Part shown: positions 29,157 to 40,675 of the stretch, piece after piece
Layout of the letters: every line of letters begins with the position of its first letter
Position numbering within the stretch: the first letter of the stretch is position 1
Assembly: GCA_027621175.1 (NCBI GenBank)
Contig: JAQCCM010000001.1
Location: forward strand, 171,483-235,482
Reading direction: 5' to 3'
Origin: Bacteroidota bacterium
GTDB taxonomy: Bacteria; Bacteroidota; Bacteroidia; Flavobacteriales; Flavobacteriaceae
DNA length: 64,000 nt
Notes under the pieces: generated by a model
The model's database searches: none
What the model saw: the letters and a program-made list of their open reading frames with translations, nothing else
Told to the model about the DNA's origin: nothing
Made by a program: the position numbers and the translations under genes

Positions 29157-30113
29157 TTAATTGTGGTGTTCTGTTTGCTTGTATGCGTCAATTACCATTC
29201 TCACCAATCGGTGACGAATAACGTCTTTATCATCTAAATAAATCATACCAATACCCTTAACATTGCCCAACACAAGAATTGCTTCTTTCAAGCCTGAAAT
29301 TACACGACGAGGCAAATCGATTTGACCCGGATCACCTGTAATCATAAACTTGGCGTTTTTGCCCATACGCGTCAAAAACATTTTCATTTGGTTGTGTGTG
29401 GTATTTTGTGCTTCATCTAAAATCACAAAGGCATTATCTAGCGTTCTACCGCGCATAAAAGCCATTGGTGCAATTTGAATAATACCATTTTCAATGTAAT
29501 GGTCAAGTTTTTCATTGGGAATCATATCACGTAATGCGTCATAAAGGGGTTGCATATACGGATCTAACTTTTCTTTCAAATCACCCGGTAAAAAGCCTAA
29601 ATTCTCTCCCGCTTCAACTGCTGGTCGTGTTAAAATGATACGTTTTACCTGTTTGGTTTTCAATGCTTTAACAGCCAAAGCAACTCCTGTATAGGTTTTA
29701 CCAGTACCCGCAGGTCCAACAGCAAAAACCATATCGTTTTTTGACATAGCATCTACAAGCTTGGCTTGGTTTAGGGTTTGCGCTTTGATTATTTTTCCAC
29801 CAACACCGTGCAAAATTACTTTGTTGTCGTCTGGGTCTAAGCCAAAATTATCTTCTTCGTCGCTTTCTAAAATTTGCTGAACGGTTTCGCCATTAAGTGA
29901 ATTGTATTTACCGTAGTGTGACACAAGCCTATCAACTTGTTTTTCAAATGCCTCAAGCAACTCCTCTTCCCCAAAAGCGGTAATTTTATTTCCGCGAACC
30001 ACGATTTTTATTTTTGGAAAGTACTTTTTTAAAAGAGCGATGTTTTTATTGTTTTTTCCTCCGTAGAATTCGGTTGGATTATCTTCGGCTAACTCGATTA
30101 CTATTTCGTTCAA
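29157..30113 (-). CDS. PhoH-like ATPase
   Basis: An ATPase of the PhoH family with an N-terminal RNA-binding (KH-like) part (about 1-100, [14 protein letters not shown]) and a nucleotide-binding part. The latter shows [11 protein letters not shown] (Walker A), [21 protein letters not shown] (Walker B) and [13 protein letters not shown]. These proteins are linked to RNA metabolism, often beside ybeY, which is not seen here. I chose TTG at 30113 because relatives start NEIVIELAE; a GTG at 30146 is possible and would add 11 residues. It is two bases from purC on the same strand. Confidence 0.9.
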   Translation of the reverse strand: MNEIVIELAEDNPTEFYGGKNNKNIALLKKYFPKIKIVVRGNKITAFGEEELLEAFEKQVDRLVSHYGKYNSLNGETVQQILESDEEDNFGLDPDDNKVILHGVGGKIIKAQTLNQAKLVDAMSKNDMVFAVGPAGTGKTYTGVALAVKALKTKQVKRIILTRPAVEAGENLGFLPGDLKEKLDPYMQPLYDALRDMIPNEKLDHYIENGIIQIAPMAFMRGRTLDNAFVILDEAQNTTHNQMKMFLTRMGKNAKFMITGDPGQIDLPRRVISGLKEAILVLGNVKGIGMIYLDDKDVIRHRLVRMVIDAYKQTEHHN

Positions 30114-30156
30114 ATGTGTCTTTTTAAATAATAAGCCCGAAGGCACTGAATTTTGG

Positions 30157-30164
30157 TAACTTTG
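30157..30164 (+). promoter_or_regulatory. -7 element TAACTTTG
   Basis: Exact TAnnTTTG. Predicted +1 at about 30169 gives a leader of about 46 nt for the gene at 30215. Confidence 0.6.
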
Positions 30165-30214
30165 TATTCAAAATTAAGCAATTTTTAGCTTGATAAATTA
30201 AGTTAAGGTTATTT

Positions 30215-31039
30215 ATGGCGCTAATTACGCTCACAACTGATTTTGGTTTGCAAGATGCCTATGTTGCTGGGCTAAAAGCAAAATTATATCAACAACTTGA
30301 ATCCCCTCAAATTGTTGATATTGCCCATCTAATTGATCCATTTCACATTGGGCAAACGGCATACATCGTTCGGTCGGTTTACCGTGATTTTCCAGAAAAA
30401 AGTATTCACTTTATAGGAGTAGATTTTACACACACACCAGAGCAAGAACTCATTATCGCCTTGCTAAATGATCATTATTTTGTTTGTGCTGACAACGGCT
30501 TTTTATCCCTTTTAGAGCCTGAAATTAATCCGTCAGATTGTATCAGGATACATCTACCACAACCTAAAACCCTCGATAAAGCCATTGAAGCCATAGCGCA
30601 TTTGCATAGAGGTGGCGCACTTAGTGTGTTAGGAACACCAATACAAAAACTCAGAGAACGTATCCAACACATGCCTTTAGTGAATCCACAACAAAACGAA
30701 ATTCAAGGTCATGTACTTCACGTAGATCGATATGGGAATGTCATTACCAATATCACAAGAAAATTATTCGAGCGCATCAGAAATAAGCGCGCATTTGTTA
30801 TTCATGCTCGAAACCATAGTTTTGAACAGGTTTACAACGACTACCATGAAGTTATAAGGTATGATGTTCCAAAGCAAAACCGCGAGGAAGATGGAAAAAA
30901 ATTAGCCCTATTCAATAGTCAAGATCATTTAGAACTTGCTATTTATAAGGGAAATCCTAACTATGGCGGAGGAGCAAGTACCTTATTTGGATTGGCTTTT
31001 TTGGATCCCATCCGTGTAGCGTTCATAAATGACTACTAG
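30215..31039 (+). CDS. SAM hydrolase / hydroxide adenosyltransferase (fluorinase-like, DUF62)
   Basis: 274 residues. It begins with LTTDFGLQDAYVAGLKAKL, the substrate-binding motif of the chlorinase/fluorinase/DUF62 family. ADNGFLSLL and the C-terminal-domain entry HVDRYGNVITNI follow. The non-halogenating members split S-adenosylmethionine to adenosine and methionine. The usual GVVDPGVG-type loop is here GVDFTHTPEQE, common in Bacteroidota members as far as I can judge. Physiological role unclear. It stands alone with its own promoter; dnaN follows with another. Confidence 0.88.
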   Translation: MALITLTTDFGLQDAYVAGLKAKLYQQLESPQIVDIAHLIDPFHIGQTAYIVRSVYRDFPEKSIHFIGVDFTHTPEQELIIALLNDHYFVCADNGFLSLLEPEINPSDCIRIHLPQPKTLDKAIEAIAHLHRGGALSVLGTPIQKLRERIQHMPLVNPQQNEIQGHVLHVDRYGNVITNITRKLFERIRNKRAFVIHARNHSFEQVYNDYHEVIRYDVPKQNREEDGKKLALFNSQDHLELAIYKGNPNYGGGASTLFGLAFLDPIRVAFINDY

Positions 31040-31078
31040 CTGTTGATAAATTTGTTTTAGGTTGGTAAATCGAAACAA

Positions 31079-31086
31079 TATATTTG
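31079..31086 (+). promoter_or_regulatory. -7 element TATATTTG of the dnaN promoter
   Basis: Exact TAnnTTTG; predicted +1 about 14 nt before the dnaN ATG. Confidence 0.65.
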
Positions 31087-31104
31087 TAGTTAAACAAACG
31101 CATT

Positions 31105-32223
31105 ATGAACTTCATAGTATCAAGTACACAATTGCTACGCCAGCTCCAGACTCTTAGCGGCGTTTTAAACAGTAGCAATACCTTACCCATTTTAGACCAC
31201 ATATTATTTGAACTGTATCCTGGGCAATTGCGTCTTACCGCAACAGACTTAGAAACTACCATAAGTGCATCGATACAAGTTGAAGCAACCCAAGAAGGCA
31301 AAATTGCAATACCCGCTCGACTGCTTTTAGACACGCTAAAAACATTTCCAGAACAACCATTAACATTTTCGCAGGCAGATAACAACACCCTTGAAATAAG
31401 TTCAGACCAAGGTAAATATGCACTTGCGTTTGCCAATGCAGATGAATTTCCGCAAGCAGCAGATGTTACAGATGCATCAAGCGTTAATATACAAGGTGAT
31501 ACTTTAGCTACCGCCATCACTAATACCATTTTCGCAAGTGGTAACGATGACTTACGTCCGGTGATGAGTGGTGTGTTTTTTCAGCTTTCCTCTAGCGGAT
31601 TGACGTTTGTTGCAACAGATGCGCACAAACTTGTAAAGTATGAACGATCGGATTTAGTGGCACCAGAAACGGCTGAATTTATCATGCCAAAAAAACCATT
31701 AAACTTACTAAAATCTGTTTTGTTGGGAAGTGAAGTTGAAGTGAAAATAGATTACAATTCTAGTAACGTAAAGTTTTCATTTGAAAACACAGTTCTAATA
31801 TGTCGATTAATTGACGGAAAATATCCCAACTACGAAGCGGTAATTCCAAAAGAAAATCCTAATGTGATGACTATTAATCGCGTGCAGTTTCTTAATACGG
31901 TAAAACGTGTGAGTATTTTCTCAAACAAAACGACACACCAAATAAGATTGCGTATTGCGGGTGCTGAACTTCATATATCGGCAGAAGATATAGATTACAG
32001 CAATAAAGCGGAAGAACGTTTAGCGTGTTCTTACCAAGGCGACGATATGCAAATCGGCTTTAATGCAAGATTTTTGACAGAAATGCTTAGCAATCTTAAT
32101 TCCGAAGAAATTCAACTTGAGTTATCACTGCCTAACAGAGCAGGGATCATTACTCCTGTAGATGGATCAGAAGAGGGCGAGCACGTTACCATGCTAGTCA
32201 TGCCCGTAATGCTCAACAATTAA
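31105..32223 (+). CDS. dnaN: DNA polymerase III beta sliding clamp
   Basis: 372 residues forming three clamp domains of about 120 each. It begins MNFIVSSTQLLRQLQTLSGV, has NTLPILDHILFE and LTATDLETTISA in domain 1, RPVMSGVFFQL and ATDAHKLVKY in domain 2, and ends with the MPVML core that forms the hydrophobic partner-binding cleft. It gives replicative polymerase its processivity. It is not next to dnaA here. Length is normal. Confidence 0.97.
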   Translation: MNFIVSSTQLLRQLQTLSGVLNSSNTLPILDHILFELYPGQLRLTATDLETTISASIQVEATQEGKIAIPARLLLDTLKTFPEQPLTFSQADNNTLEISSDQGKYALAFANADEFPQAADVTDASSVNIQGDTLATAITNTIFASGNDDLRPVMSGVFFQLSSSGLTFVATDAHKLVKYERSDLVAPETAEFIMPKKPLNLLKSVLLGSEVEVKIDYNSSNVKFSFENTVLICRLIDGKYPNYEAVIPKENPNVMTINRVQFLNTVKRVSIFSNKTTHQIRLRIAGAELHISAEDIDYSNKAEERLACSYQGDDMQIGFNARFLTEMLSNLNSEEIQLELSLPNRAGIITPVDGSEEGEHVTMLVMPVMLNN

Positions 32224-33807
32224 TTAGAGCATATAGTCTGTACTGATAAAGTTAGATTTGTGTGAGTCTAATAATTCACGTAAAATCTCTTTATTGCTAT
32301 CGGTATCTTTTGTGGCTAAAAAGGTTCTAATAGAAAAAGATCTCAACGCATCGCGTACGCTTAACGTACTTACCGCAGAGTCTTTTCTTCCCGTAAATGG
32401 ATATACGTCTGGTCCTCTTTGACACGAACTATTGAGGTTTACGCGACACACAAGGTTAGCAAGGGTGTCAATCAGCGGACCTAGCGTTTCTATGTCTTTA
32501 CCAAAAAGGCTTACCTGTTGTCCGTAAGATGATGCTGCCATATCGTCCAAAGGAGTGTCTATATCCGTGAATGACATCACAGGGATGACAGGACCAAATT
32601 GCTCTTCCTCATACACACGCATGTCACGTGTTACCGGATATAAAACGGCGGGAAAAATGTAATTTTCTGTACGTTCACCCCCACGTGGATTTAGCACTTT
32701 TGCGCCTTTCGCTATTGCATCGTCAATAAGTTCCTGGATATAGTCTGGTTTGTTGGGCTCTGGAAGTGGTGTTAATAATGTATTATCCCACGGCATTCCC
32801 AACTGAAGTGCATCAACTGCTTTAGTGAATCTGGAAAGAAATGCTTCCTTAACATTTTCATGCACATATAAAATTTTCAAAGCAGTACAACGCTGTCCAT
32901 TGAAAGACAAGGTACCCGAAATACACTCTTGTACGGTTTTATCTAAATCAGCATCTGGTAAAATAATGGCTGGATTTTTAGCCTCTAAACCTAAAACTAA
33001 GCGAAGTCTATTCTTTTTAGGGTGCAAATCTTGTAACGAAAGCGCAGAAGTACTATGTCCGATAAGGGCAAGAACATCTATTTTCCCTGTTTTCATAATA
33101 GGCGTGGCTATCTTACGGCCTCGACCAAAAACAATGTTTACAACACCAGGTGGAAAACTTTCCTTGAATGCTTTTAAGAGCGGTGCAATAAGCAATACAC
33201 CATGTTTTGCAGGCTTAAAAATAGCTGTATTCCCCATGATAATGGCTGGAATAAGCAGCGCAAATGTCTCGTTCAGGGGATAATTATAAGGTCCTAAGCA
33301 AAGTACAACTCCAATGGGACCGCGACGAATATGTGCAAACACACCACTGTGGTTGTGAAACTTAGCACTATCACGGTCAATATCTTTATACTCGTTAATG
33401 GTATCAACGATATAATCCACCGTACGATCAAATTCCTTTTCGGAGTCATTTAAATTTTTACCAATTTCCCACATCAACAATTTAACAATCGTATCGCGTT
33501 GTATTTTCATCAGCGTAACAAAACGCTCCATGCAGGCAATGCGGTCGGCAACTTTCATTGTTGGCCACTCCCCTTTTCCTTTATCAAAAGCGTCAGATGC
33601 AGCATCCAATGCTTTTAATGCATGTGCCTCATCCATGTTTGGAACCGAGCCCAAATAGGTGGGCGCTAGCATGCCTGCTGCATTTAGTGTATGGATCGTA
33701 GAATGAACATCTGCTGTTGGGCCATCCCAAAGCGTGAGTTCACCGTTGATTAAAAAACTGTTATAATGGAATGGGGAATCGATTGAATACTCTTTTGGTA
33801 TATTCAT
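32224..33807 (-). CDS. NADP-dependent glyceraldehyde-3-phosphate dehydrogenase-like aldehyde dehydrogenase (GapN type)
   Basis: 527 residues of the aldehyde dehydrogenase superfamily. It has the phosphate-substrate subgroup pattern of non-phosphorylating Gap[23 protein letters not shown], the general base Glu in [11 protein letters not shown], the catalytic Cys in [11 protein letters not shown], and [18 protein letters not shown] near the end. GapN oxidises glyceraldehyde 3-phosphate directly to 3-phosphoglycerate while making NADPH. The N-terminus ([20 protein letters not shown]) is longer than in streptococcal GapN. Same strand as the ilv operon but 26 bases after ilvA, with no terminator seen between. 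Confidence 0.85.
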   Translation of the reverse strand: MNIPKEYSIDSPFHYNSFLINGELTLWDGPTADVHSTIHTLNAAGMLAPTYLGSVPNMDEAHALKALDAASDAFDKGKGEWPTMKVADRIACMERFVTLMKIQRDTIVKLLMWEIGKNLNDSEKEFDRTVDYIVDTINEYKDIDRDSAKFHNHSGVFAHIRRGPIGVVLCLGPYNYPLNETFALLIPAIIMGNTAIFKPAKHGVLLIAPLLKAFKESFPPGVVNIVFGRGRKIATPIMKTGKIDVLALIGHSTSALSLQDLHPKKNRLRLVLGLEAKNPAIILPDADLDKTVQECISGTLSFNGQRCTALKILYVHENVKEAFLSRFTKAVDALQLGMPWDNTLLTPLPEPNKPDYIQELIDDAIAKGAKVLNPRGGERTENYIFPAVLYPVTRDMRVYEEEQFGPVIPVMSFTDIDTPLDDMAASSYGQQVSLFGKDIETLGPLIDTLANLVCRVNLNSSCQRGPDVYPFTGRKDSAVSTLSVRDALRSFSIRTFLATKDTDSNKEILRELLDSHKSNFISTDYML

Positions 33808-33833
33808 GTTTAAATTTTCCTAGCTATGCAAAA

Positions 33834-35084
33834 TTAAATCAAAAATTGAAATAAATCGGGTTTATTATTTAAATAATCTCCAAAGAAACCCTTTTCTTTC
33901 ATGCGATTTAATAATGGTTCAAAGTCGGAATGAGATATTAGTTCAATGCCAACCACGGCTGGCCCTTGTGCGCGTGCACTCTTTTTGGAATATTCAAAAA
34001 AGGTAATATCGTCTGTTGGACCTAAAATATCTTGAACAAATTCTTTTAGGGCACCTGCACGCTGTGGAAAACGCACTATAAAGTAATGCTTCAAATCACT
34101 AAACAACAAAGCGCGTTCTTTGATTTCCGCCATACGAGTAATATCGTTATTGCCACCGCAAACAAGGCAAACAACGTTTTTCCCCTTAATTTCGTCCTTT
34201 AATTGTGGTAATGCAGATACGGACATCGCTCCTGCCGGCTCTACCACTATGGCGTCTTTTGTGTACATGGTTAGGATACTTTGGCAAATCTCTCCTTCAT
34301 CAACCAAAAGAATATCGTCCATATATTGTGAACAATAATCAAAGCCAATCTCGCCAATAGTTTTTACCGCTGCTCCATCAACAAAAACATCTATTTCGTC
34401 TAAAGTGATGCGTTTGCCTTGCTCTAAAGAAGCGTGCATACTTGGTGCACCTTTAGGCTCCACACCTATAATCTTTGTATCTGGTGATTTCTCCTTAAAT
34501 ACACTTATGACACCGGAAATTAATCCACCACCACCTATTGGCACTATTATATAATCAATTGGAGACGTTGATTGTTCTAAAATTTCCAAAGCCATAGTTG
34601 CCTGTCCAGCAATAACATCTGTATCATCGAAAGGATGAATAAAGGTTTTTCCTGTTTCAGCTGCATAAGATTTTGCGGCTTCATAGCAATCATCATAGGT
34701 ATCGCCTACTAGTTTTATGGTAATATTTTTACCTCCAAACATAGCCACTTGCGACACTTTCTGTTGTGGTGTCGGGGTGGGCATAAAAATGGTGCCCTGA
34801 ATGCTATGATGACTACACGTGTATGCAACACCTTGCGCATGATTTCCTGCACTAGAACACACTACACCGATAGAGCGCTGGGTATCATTAAGCATGGAGA
34901 TTTTATTAAACGCACCTCGAATTTTAAATGATCGGACTGGTTGTAAATCTTCACGCTTTACATATATGGAAGCATCATATAACTCGCTTAAGCGATCATG
35001 CCTTTCCAAAGGGGTGGGAACCGCAGCCTTGCGAACGCGTTCAGCAGCAGCCTCTATTGTTGATATGTCAAGTAATGGTCTCAC
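33834..35084 (-). CDS. ilvA: threonine ammonia-lyase (threonine deaminase), single-ACT-domain form
   Basis: Converts threonine to 2-oxobutanoate, the entry step to isoleucine. The 416-residue protein has the PLP lysine K54 in RSFKIRGA, the phosphate loop GGGGLISG and the SAGNHAQGV segment. One ACT-like regulatory domain occupies about 335-416 (HYFIVRFPQRAGALKEF), where E. coli IlvA has two. Last gene of ilvDBNCA; its start directly follows the ilvC stop with no gap. Confidence 0.95.
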   Translation of the reverse strand: MRPLLDISTIEAAAERVRKAAVPTPLERHDRLSELYDASIYVKREDLQPVRSFKIRGAFNKISMLNDTQRSIGVVCSSAGNHAQGVAYTCSHHSIQGTIFMPTPTPQQKVSQVAMFGGKNITIKLVGDTYDDCYEAAKSYAAETGKTFIHPFDDTDVIAGQATMALEILEQSTSPIDYIIVPIGGGGLISGVISVFKEKSPDTKIIGVEPKGAPSMHASLEQGKRITLDEIDVFVDGAAVKTIGEIGFDYCSQYMDDILLVDEGEICQSILTMYTKDAIVVEPAGAMSVSALPQLKDEIKGKNVVCLVCGGNNDITRMAEIKERALLFSDLKHYFIVRFPQRAGALKEFVQDILGPTDDITFFEYSKKSARAQGPAVVGIELISHSDFEPLLNRMKEKGFFGDYLNNKPDLFQFLI

Positions 35085-36557
35085 TTATACGATTCGCTTC
35101 ATGGCCGTCATTGATCCACGAAGTGTTTTTCCTATATGCTCAATGGGATGATTACGAATTTGGTCATTTACGGCAATAAGCTTTTGATTATCAACACCAT
35201 TGCTGTCTGTCCCAAACGCTGTTCCAATTACAGAAGTATCTACAGTTTTCATAAAAGAAGCAAGTAATGGCTTACAAGCATGGTCAAACAAATAGCAGCC
35301 GTATTCAGCCGTATCAGATATCACACGATTCATTTCAAATAACTTTTTACGCGCAATGGTATTGGCAATAAGTGGTGTTTCATGTAACGATTCATAATAT
35401 GCAGAGGCATCTTTGATTCCTGCTGCTACCATGGTGTCAAATGCTAATTCGACGCCCGCACGAACAAAAGCGACCATAAGTACACCTTTGTCAAAAAAGG
35501 TTTGCTCATCAATGTCTTCGCTTGTCGGAGCTGTTTTTTCAAAAGCTGTTTCACCTGTGGCAGCGCGCCAAGACAATAAGTTTTTATCGTCGTTAGCCCA
35601 ATCTTCCATCATAGTTTTAGAGAAATGTCCAGAAATAATATCATCCATGTGCTTGTTAAACAAGGGCTGCATGATTTCTTTTAATTCCTCAGACAATTCG
35701 AAAGCCTTGATTTTTGCAGGATTTGATAAGCGATCCATCATGTTGGTGATACCACCATGCTTTAATGCCTCTGTAATGGTTTCCCAGCCGTATTGGATCA
35801 ACTTTGACGCATATGAAGGATCTATCCCTTCTGAAACCATTTTATCGAAGCATAAGATAGAACCTGTTTGTAGCACTCCACACAAAATGGTTTGCTCGCC
35901 CATTAGGTCAGACTTTACTTCTGCAATAAATGATGATTGTAACACACCTGCGCGGTGACCGCCTGTTCCAACACAATATGCTTTTGCCTGCTCAAAACCT
36001 TTTCCTTCAGGATCGTTAGCATCGTGAACTGCGATTAGTGTAGGCACACCAAATCCACGTAAATATTCTTCACGAACTTCTGAACCAGGACATTTTGGTG
36101 CTACCATAATTACAGTCAAATCTTCTCTTATTTGTGTTCCTTCTTCAACAATATTAAAACCGTGAGAATAGGACAACGTTGCTCCTTTTTTCATCAGTGG
36201 CATCACTGCATTTACTACCGAAGTGTGATTTTTATCTGGTGTAAGATTAACAACTAAATCTGCCGTAGGAATCATTTCTTCATATGTACCAACAGCAAAA
36301 TTATTAGAACTCGCATTTACAAAAGAATCGCGTTTTTGCTCAATAGCACCACTACGCAATGCATAGGATATATCCAACCCTGAATCGCGCATGTTTAGAC
36401 CTTGGTTTAGCCCTTGTGCACCACAGCCCACAATTACAATTTTCTTTCCTTCAAGTGCTGCAATACCATCTGAAAATTCAGAGGCGTCCATAAAGCGACA
36501 TTGTGCCATTTGGTGTAGTTGTTCACGAAGGGATAGGGAATTAAAATAATTACTCAT
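35085..36557 (-). CDS. ilvC: ketol-acid reductoisomerase, class II (long form)
   Basis: Isomerises and reduces acetolactate and acetohydroxybutyrate with NADPH. At 490 residues this is the long E. coli/plant-like class with a duplicated C-terminal knotted domain. It has [18 protein letters not shown] (Rossmann loop), [14 protein letters not shown] (Mg-binding region start), and [15 protein letters not shown] with its acidic metal ligands. It lies between ilvN and ilvA in the operon. Confidence 0.96.
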   Translation of the reverse strand: MSNYFNSLSLREQLHQMAQCRFMDASEFSDGIAALEGKKIVIVGCGAQGLNQGLNMRDSGLDISYALRSGAIEQKRDSFVNASSNNFAVGTYEEMIPTADLVVNLTPDKNHTSVVNAVMPLMKKGATLSYSHGFNIVEEGTQIREDLTVIMVAPKCPGSEVREEYLRGFGVPTLIAVHDANDPEGKGFEQAKAYCVGTGGHRAGVLQSSFIAEVKSDLMGEQTILCGVLQTGSILCFDKMVSEGIDPSYASKLIQYGWETITEALKHGGITNMMDRLSNPAKIKAFELSEELKEIMQPLFNKHMDDIISGHFSKTMMEDWANDDKNLLSWRAATGETAFEKTAPTSEDIDEQTFFDKGVLMVAFVRAGVELAFDTMVAAGIKDASAYYESLHETPLIANTIARKKLFEMNRVISDTAEYGCYLFDHACKPLLASFMKTVDTSVIGTAFGTDSNGVDNQKLIAVNDQIRNHPIEHIGKTLRGSMTAMKRIV

Positions 36558-36567
36558 TTTTTTAAAT

Positions 36568-37089
36568 TTAATCGTTTAGTCTAGTTAAAAGTGCTTTTAT
36601 GTTCATCGGAGATTTAGTCACAGAAATACGTCCAGAACGTACAAATTGTAGCAAGCCGTAAGGCGCTAAATCACTGTACAATTGCTCCGTTTCATGGCGA
36701 AAACCCGTTTTTTCGATAACAAAAAACTCGGTGTTTACCGTCACAATATTTGCATGGCTATTCTTGATGATGTTTTGAATGTGACGTTCCTCAAATAATG
36801 ACTTTGATGCCACTTTATATAACGCAGATTCTTGAAAAATCGTTTCTTCGTCTGTGTGATAAAAAGCTTTGATCACCTCAATTTGTTTTTCAATTTGTCC
36901 TACCACTTTTTTAACGGCTTCTTCAGATAAAGAAACTACAATTACAAAACGTGAAACCTTTTCTATTTCAGAAGCAGAAGATGTTATACTTTCGATATTA
37001 ATATGTCTTCGTTGGAAAATAGCCGAAACACGGTTGAGTAATCCAACGCTATTTTCAGTGTAAATTGAAATGGTGTATTTTTTTTCCAT
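36568..37089 (-). CDS. ilvN: acetolactate synthase small (regulatory) subunit
   Basis: 173 residues: an N-terminal ACT domain ([20 protein letters not shown] with RRHINIESI) that binds valine for feedback inhibition, and a C-terminal domain of the IlvH/IlvN family ([17 protein letters not shown]). It is 2 bases downstream of ilvB and 10 bases before ilvC, on one transcript. Confidence 0.94.
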   Translation of the reverse strand: MEKKYTISIYTENSVGLLNRVSAIFQRRHINIESITSSASEIEKVSRFVIVVSLSEEAVKKVVGQIEKQIEVIKAFYHTDEETIFQESALYKVASKSLFEERHIQNIIKNSHANIVTVNTEFFVIEKTGFRHETEQLYSDLAPYGLLQFVRSGRISVTKSPMNIKALLTRLND

Positions 37090-37091
37090 AA

Positions 37092-38789
37092 TTATGATAA
37101 TCTTATTTCAGAAACCGACGCCCCGGATGGAATCATCGGAAATACATTATCCTCTTTTTCAACACAAACTTCAAGGAAATAAGGTTTGTCAGAAGCCATC
37201 ATTTCGTCAATGGCACTACCTAAATCTTCACGTGTTGTAACACGCTTTGCATCGAGAAAATAGCCTTCAGCAATTTTAACAAAATCAGGATTTACCATTT
37301 CAGTAGATGCGTAACGTTTGTCAAAAAACAATTGTTGCCATTGGCGTACCATGCCTAAAAAATCATTGTTCAACACAACTACCTTTACTGCAGCTTGTGT
37401 TTGGAAAATTGTGCCCAATTCTTGAATGGTCATTTGAAAACCACCATCCCCAATAATGGCAACTACTTCACGTTCTGGAGCACCCATCTTAGCGCCTATA
37501 GCGGCAGGAAGTGCAAAGCCCATAGTACCTAATCCTCCAGATGTTATATTACTTTTTGAATTTGAAAAACGCGCATAACGACAGGCAATCATTTGGTGCT
37601 GCCCGACATCAGAAACAATCACAGCATCGTTATTAGACGCACGGTTGATTTCTTTAAGCACCTCGCCCATGGTGAGGCCCTCTTTTGTAGGGTGTAAATC
37701 GTTTTTAATGACTTTTTCGAACTCAATTTCGTCGTGCTTCTTAAAGGCTGCAAACCAATTGGTGTAAGGTTTCGCTGTTACTTTTTCAGTGAGCAACGGA
37801 AGTGTTTGCTTTACATCGCCTAAGACAGCAACATCTGCATGAACATTTTTATTTATTTCTGCAGGATCAATTTCTAAATGAATGATTTTAGCCTGTTTAG
37901 CATAGCTTTCTAAATTTCCTGTTACACGATCGTCAAAACGCATGCCTATGGCAATGAGCACATCGCAATCGTTCGTTAGCATATTAGGGCCGTAATTACC
38001 GTGCATACCAACCATTCCCACGTTTAAAGGATGATCTGTAGCAATTGCGGAAACACCTAAAATGGTCCACGCTGCTGGAATATTTGATTGCTCTACAAAT
38101 GCTTTAAATTCAGCTTCCGCTTTACCTAAAATAACTCCTTGACCCCAAACAATAAGTGGTTTTTCTGCCTTTTCTATTAAGGCAGCAGCTGCATCAATTG
38201 AAGTAGTTTTAATTTTTGGAACTGGTTTGTAACTCCGAACACCTGTGCATGGTGTGTAGTTAAAGTCAAATGAAGCAAATTGGGCATCCTTAGTAATATC
38301 GACAAGCACAGGTCCAGGACGACCAGAACGTGCAATGTAGAATGCTTTCGCCATAATTTCAGGAATTTCAGTAACATCTGTAATCTGATAATTCCATTTT
38401 GTAACAGGCGTAGAAATACCAATAATATCCGTTTCTTGAAATGCATCTGAACCCAGTAAATGTGAAGGCACTTGACCCGTTATACAGACCATGGGTGTTG
38501 AATCAATCATCGCATCTGCAATTCCTGTCACCAAGTTTGTAGCACCTGGACCAGAGGTAGCAACGCAAACCCCAACTTTTCCACTTACCCGTGCAAATCC
38601 TTGTGCGGCGTGCGTGGCGCCCTGTTCGTGACGCGTAAGTACGTGCTGAAGTTTATCTTGAAATTTGTAAAGCTCGTCGTAAAAAGGCATAATAGCTCCA
38701 CCCGGATACCCATAAATAAGATCAACACCTTCTTCGAGTAAACAATGGATTAAAGCTTCAGAGCCCGTAATATTTTTTTTAGATGTCAT
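37092..38789 (-). CDS. ilvB: acetolactate synthase large (catalytic) subunit
   Basis: 565-residue thiamine diphosphate enzyme that condenses pyruvate with pyruvate or 2-oxobutanoate. It has YGYPGGAIMPFYDEL with TRHEQGATHAAQGFAR (catalytic Glu of the ThDP site), VCVATSGPGATNLVTG, and the ThDP/Mg motif GDGGFQMTIQELGT...LNND. FAD-site segments are present. It partners with the ilvN product, encoded directly downstream. Length is normal. Confidence 0.96.
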   Translation of the reverse strand: MTSKKNITGSEALIHCLLEEGVDLIYGYPGGAIMPFYDELYKFQDKLQHVLTRHEQGATHAAQGFARVSGKVGVCVATSGPGATNLVTGIADAMIDSTPMVCITGQVPSHLLGSDAFQETDIIGISTPVTKWNYQITDVTEIPEIMAKAFYIARSGRPGPVLVDITKDAQFASFDFNYTPCTGVRSYKPVPKIKTTSIDAAAALIEKAEKPLIVWGQGVILGKAEAEFKAFVEQSNIPAAWTILGVSAIATDHPLNVGMVGMHGNYGPNMLTNDCDVLIAIGMRFDDRVTGNLESYAKQAKIIHLEIDPAEINKNVHADVAVLGDVKQTLPLLTEKVTAKPYTNWFAAFKKHDEIEFEKVIKNDLHPTKEGLTMGEVLKEINRASNNDAVIVSDVGQHQMIACRYARFSNSKSNITSGGLGTMGFALPAAIGAKMGAPEREVVAIIGDGGFQMTIQELGTIFQTQAAVKVVVLNNDFLGMVRQWQQLFFDKRYASTEMVNPDFVKIAEGYFLDAKRVTTREDLGSAIDEMMASDKPYFLEVCVEKEDNVFPMIPSGASVSEIRLS

Positions 38790-38792
38790 GCG

Positions 38793-40466
38793 CTATTCGT
38801 CTGTTACACAGCCTTTAGAAGCCGTAGCTACTGAGCGTGCGTATTTGTACAACACTCCTTTATTTACTTTTAAGTTTGGTACTTCCCATGCTGCGCGTCG
38901 CGCCTCAAGTTCCGCATCCGTAATTTTCACATACAGTTCATTTGTTTCTGCATCAATACTAATAATGTCTCCATTTTCTATAAGTCCAATGGTACCTCCA
39001 AGTTGTGCTTCAGGAGTAATATGACCCACAACAAAACCGTGCGTACCACCAGAAAAACGTCCGTCAGTGATAAGTGCTACGTCTTTCCCCAAACCAGCAC
39101 CCATAATAGCTGCTGTTGGTTTTAACATTTCGGGCATTCCAGGGCCGCCTCTCGGACCTTCATAGCGAATAACAACAACTTCACCCTTTTGAACTTCTCC
39201 AGATTTGATTCCAGCATTGGCTGCAAATTCACCATCATAAACTCGAGCGGGACCTTCAAAAGAAAGACCCTCTTTGCCAGTAATTTTAGCAACAGCACCT
39301 TCAGATGCTAAATTTCCAAAAAGTATGCGAATGTGACCTGTTTCTTTAATTGGGTTATTCAGTGGTCTTATGACCTTTTGTCCATCAGCAAGCGACGGTA
39401 CATCTGCCATATTCTCTGCAAGTGTTTTTCCTGTAACGGTGAGGCAATCGCCGTGAAGCATATTGTGTTCAAGCATGAATTTAATCACAGCAGGAATACC
39501 CCCTACACGGTGTACATCTTCCATTAAGAATTTACCACTTGGTTTTAAATCTGCTAAAAAGGGTGTAGTATCACTAATGCGTTGAAAGTCAGCTAACGTA
39601 AAATCAACCTCTGCCGCTCTTGCAATGGCTAAGAAGTGTAAAACAGCATTCGTAGAACCGCCTAATACTGTAACTAATCGAATCGCATTTTCTAATGATT
39701 TTTTAGTGACAATATCTTTGGGTTTAATATCTTTTTCGATAAGAAGTTTCATTGCTTTTCCAGCAGCAACACATTCTACCATTTTTTCTGAGCTTACTGC
39801 AGGATTTGATGAATTGAAAGGTAATGCGAGTCCCATAACCTCAATGGCAGAAGCCATAGTATTTGCCGTATACATACCGCCACAAGCACCTGCCCCTGGG
39901 CACGCGTTTTGTATTACCTCCTTGTATTCCGCTTCATTGATTAAACCTGAAACCTTTTCACCCCATGCTTCAAATGCAGACACAATATCAAGCTTTTTGT
40001 TTGCTACACATCCTGAAGCAATTGTTCCGCCATAAACCATAATACTTGGACGGTTAAGTCTGAGCATTGCCATGACAGAACCGGGCATGTTTTTATCACA
40101 ACCTACAACTGCCACCATACCATCGTAGGACATACCACCCATAACGGTTTCCATAGAGTCTGCAATTATATCACGAGAGGGAAGAGAAAATCGCATTCCG
40201 GGTGTTCCCATAGAAATCGCATCACTCACGCCAATGGTATTAAAAATCAATCCTACCAAATTAGCTTCCTCGGTTCCTTTCTTTATTTCAACAGCCAAAT
40301 CATTGAGGTGCATATTACATGGATTTCCCTCGTATCCAGTACTTGCGATACCTACAAATGGCTTTTGAAAATCATCATCTGAAAGTCCAATAGCATGTAA
40401 CATTGCCTGCGCTGCAGGTTGGCTTGAATCCTGAGTTACTGTTTTGGAGTAGCGGTTATGTGCCAT
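38793..40466 (-). CDS. ilvD: dihydroxy-acid dehydratase
   Basis: 557-residue iron-sulfur enzyme making the 2-oxo acid precursors of valine, leucine and isoleucine. Cluster-site cysteines are in [26 protein letters not shown] and [18 protein letters not shown]. The end shows [21 protein letters not shown]. First gene of the ilv operon; 3 bases separate it from ilvB. A short hydrophobic ORF ends just before its start (see findings). Confidence 0.96.
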   Translation of the reverse strand: MAHNRYSKTVTQDSSQPAAQAMLHAIGLSDDDFQKPFVGIASTGYEGNPCNMHLNDLAVEIKKGTEEANLVGLIFNTIGVSDAISMGTPGMRFSLPSRDIIADSMETVMGGMSYDGMVAVVGCDKNMPGSVMAMLRLNRPSIMVYGGTIASGCVANKKLDIVSAFEAWGEKVSGLINEAEYKEVIQNACPGAGACGGMYTANTMASAIEVMGLALPFNSSNPAVSSEKMVECVAAGKAMKLLIEKDIKPKDIVTKKSLENAIRLVTVLGGSTNAVLHFLAIARAAEVDFTLADFQRISDTTPFLADLKPSGKFLMEDVHRVGGIPAVIKFMLEHNMLHGDCLTVTGKTLAENMADVPSLADGQKVIRPLNNPIKETGHIRILFGNLASEGAVAKITGKEGLSFEGPARVYDGEFAANAGIKSGEVQKGEVVVIRYEGPRGGPGMPEMLKPTAAIMGAGLGKDVALITDGRFSGGTHGFVVGHITPEAQLGGTIGLIENGDIISIDAETNELYVKITDAELEARRAAWEVPNLKVNKGVLYKYARSVATASKGCVTDE

Positions 40467-40675
40467 AGTTATGTTTGAAATAAGAATTCGCTAAAATACA
40501 AAACCACATTTAATAGAAAGGGAATTTTCATTGATAGATAAAAAGATTTATCTGAAAAATAAATTTTTAGGATTTGATTGGATTTTGTTTAAATCAAAAG
40601 TAGAAAAAGAAGTGAATTTACCGAACGAAAACTATATTTTTACACAATCGTTAAAAAAAATGACTAAAAGTGCTT

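Noticed and set aside
28205..29191. Longer PurC starting at 29191
   Set aside because: It would run into the end of the PhoH-like gene; the ATG at 29155 directly after that stop fits relatives.
40534..40551. 7-bp hairpin AGATAAA-TCTT-TTTATCT between ilvD and the aldehyde dehydrogenase gene as a terminator
   Set aside because: The stem is only A-T and one G-C pair, and it stands in a divergent promoter region where a terminator is not expected.
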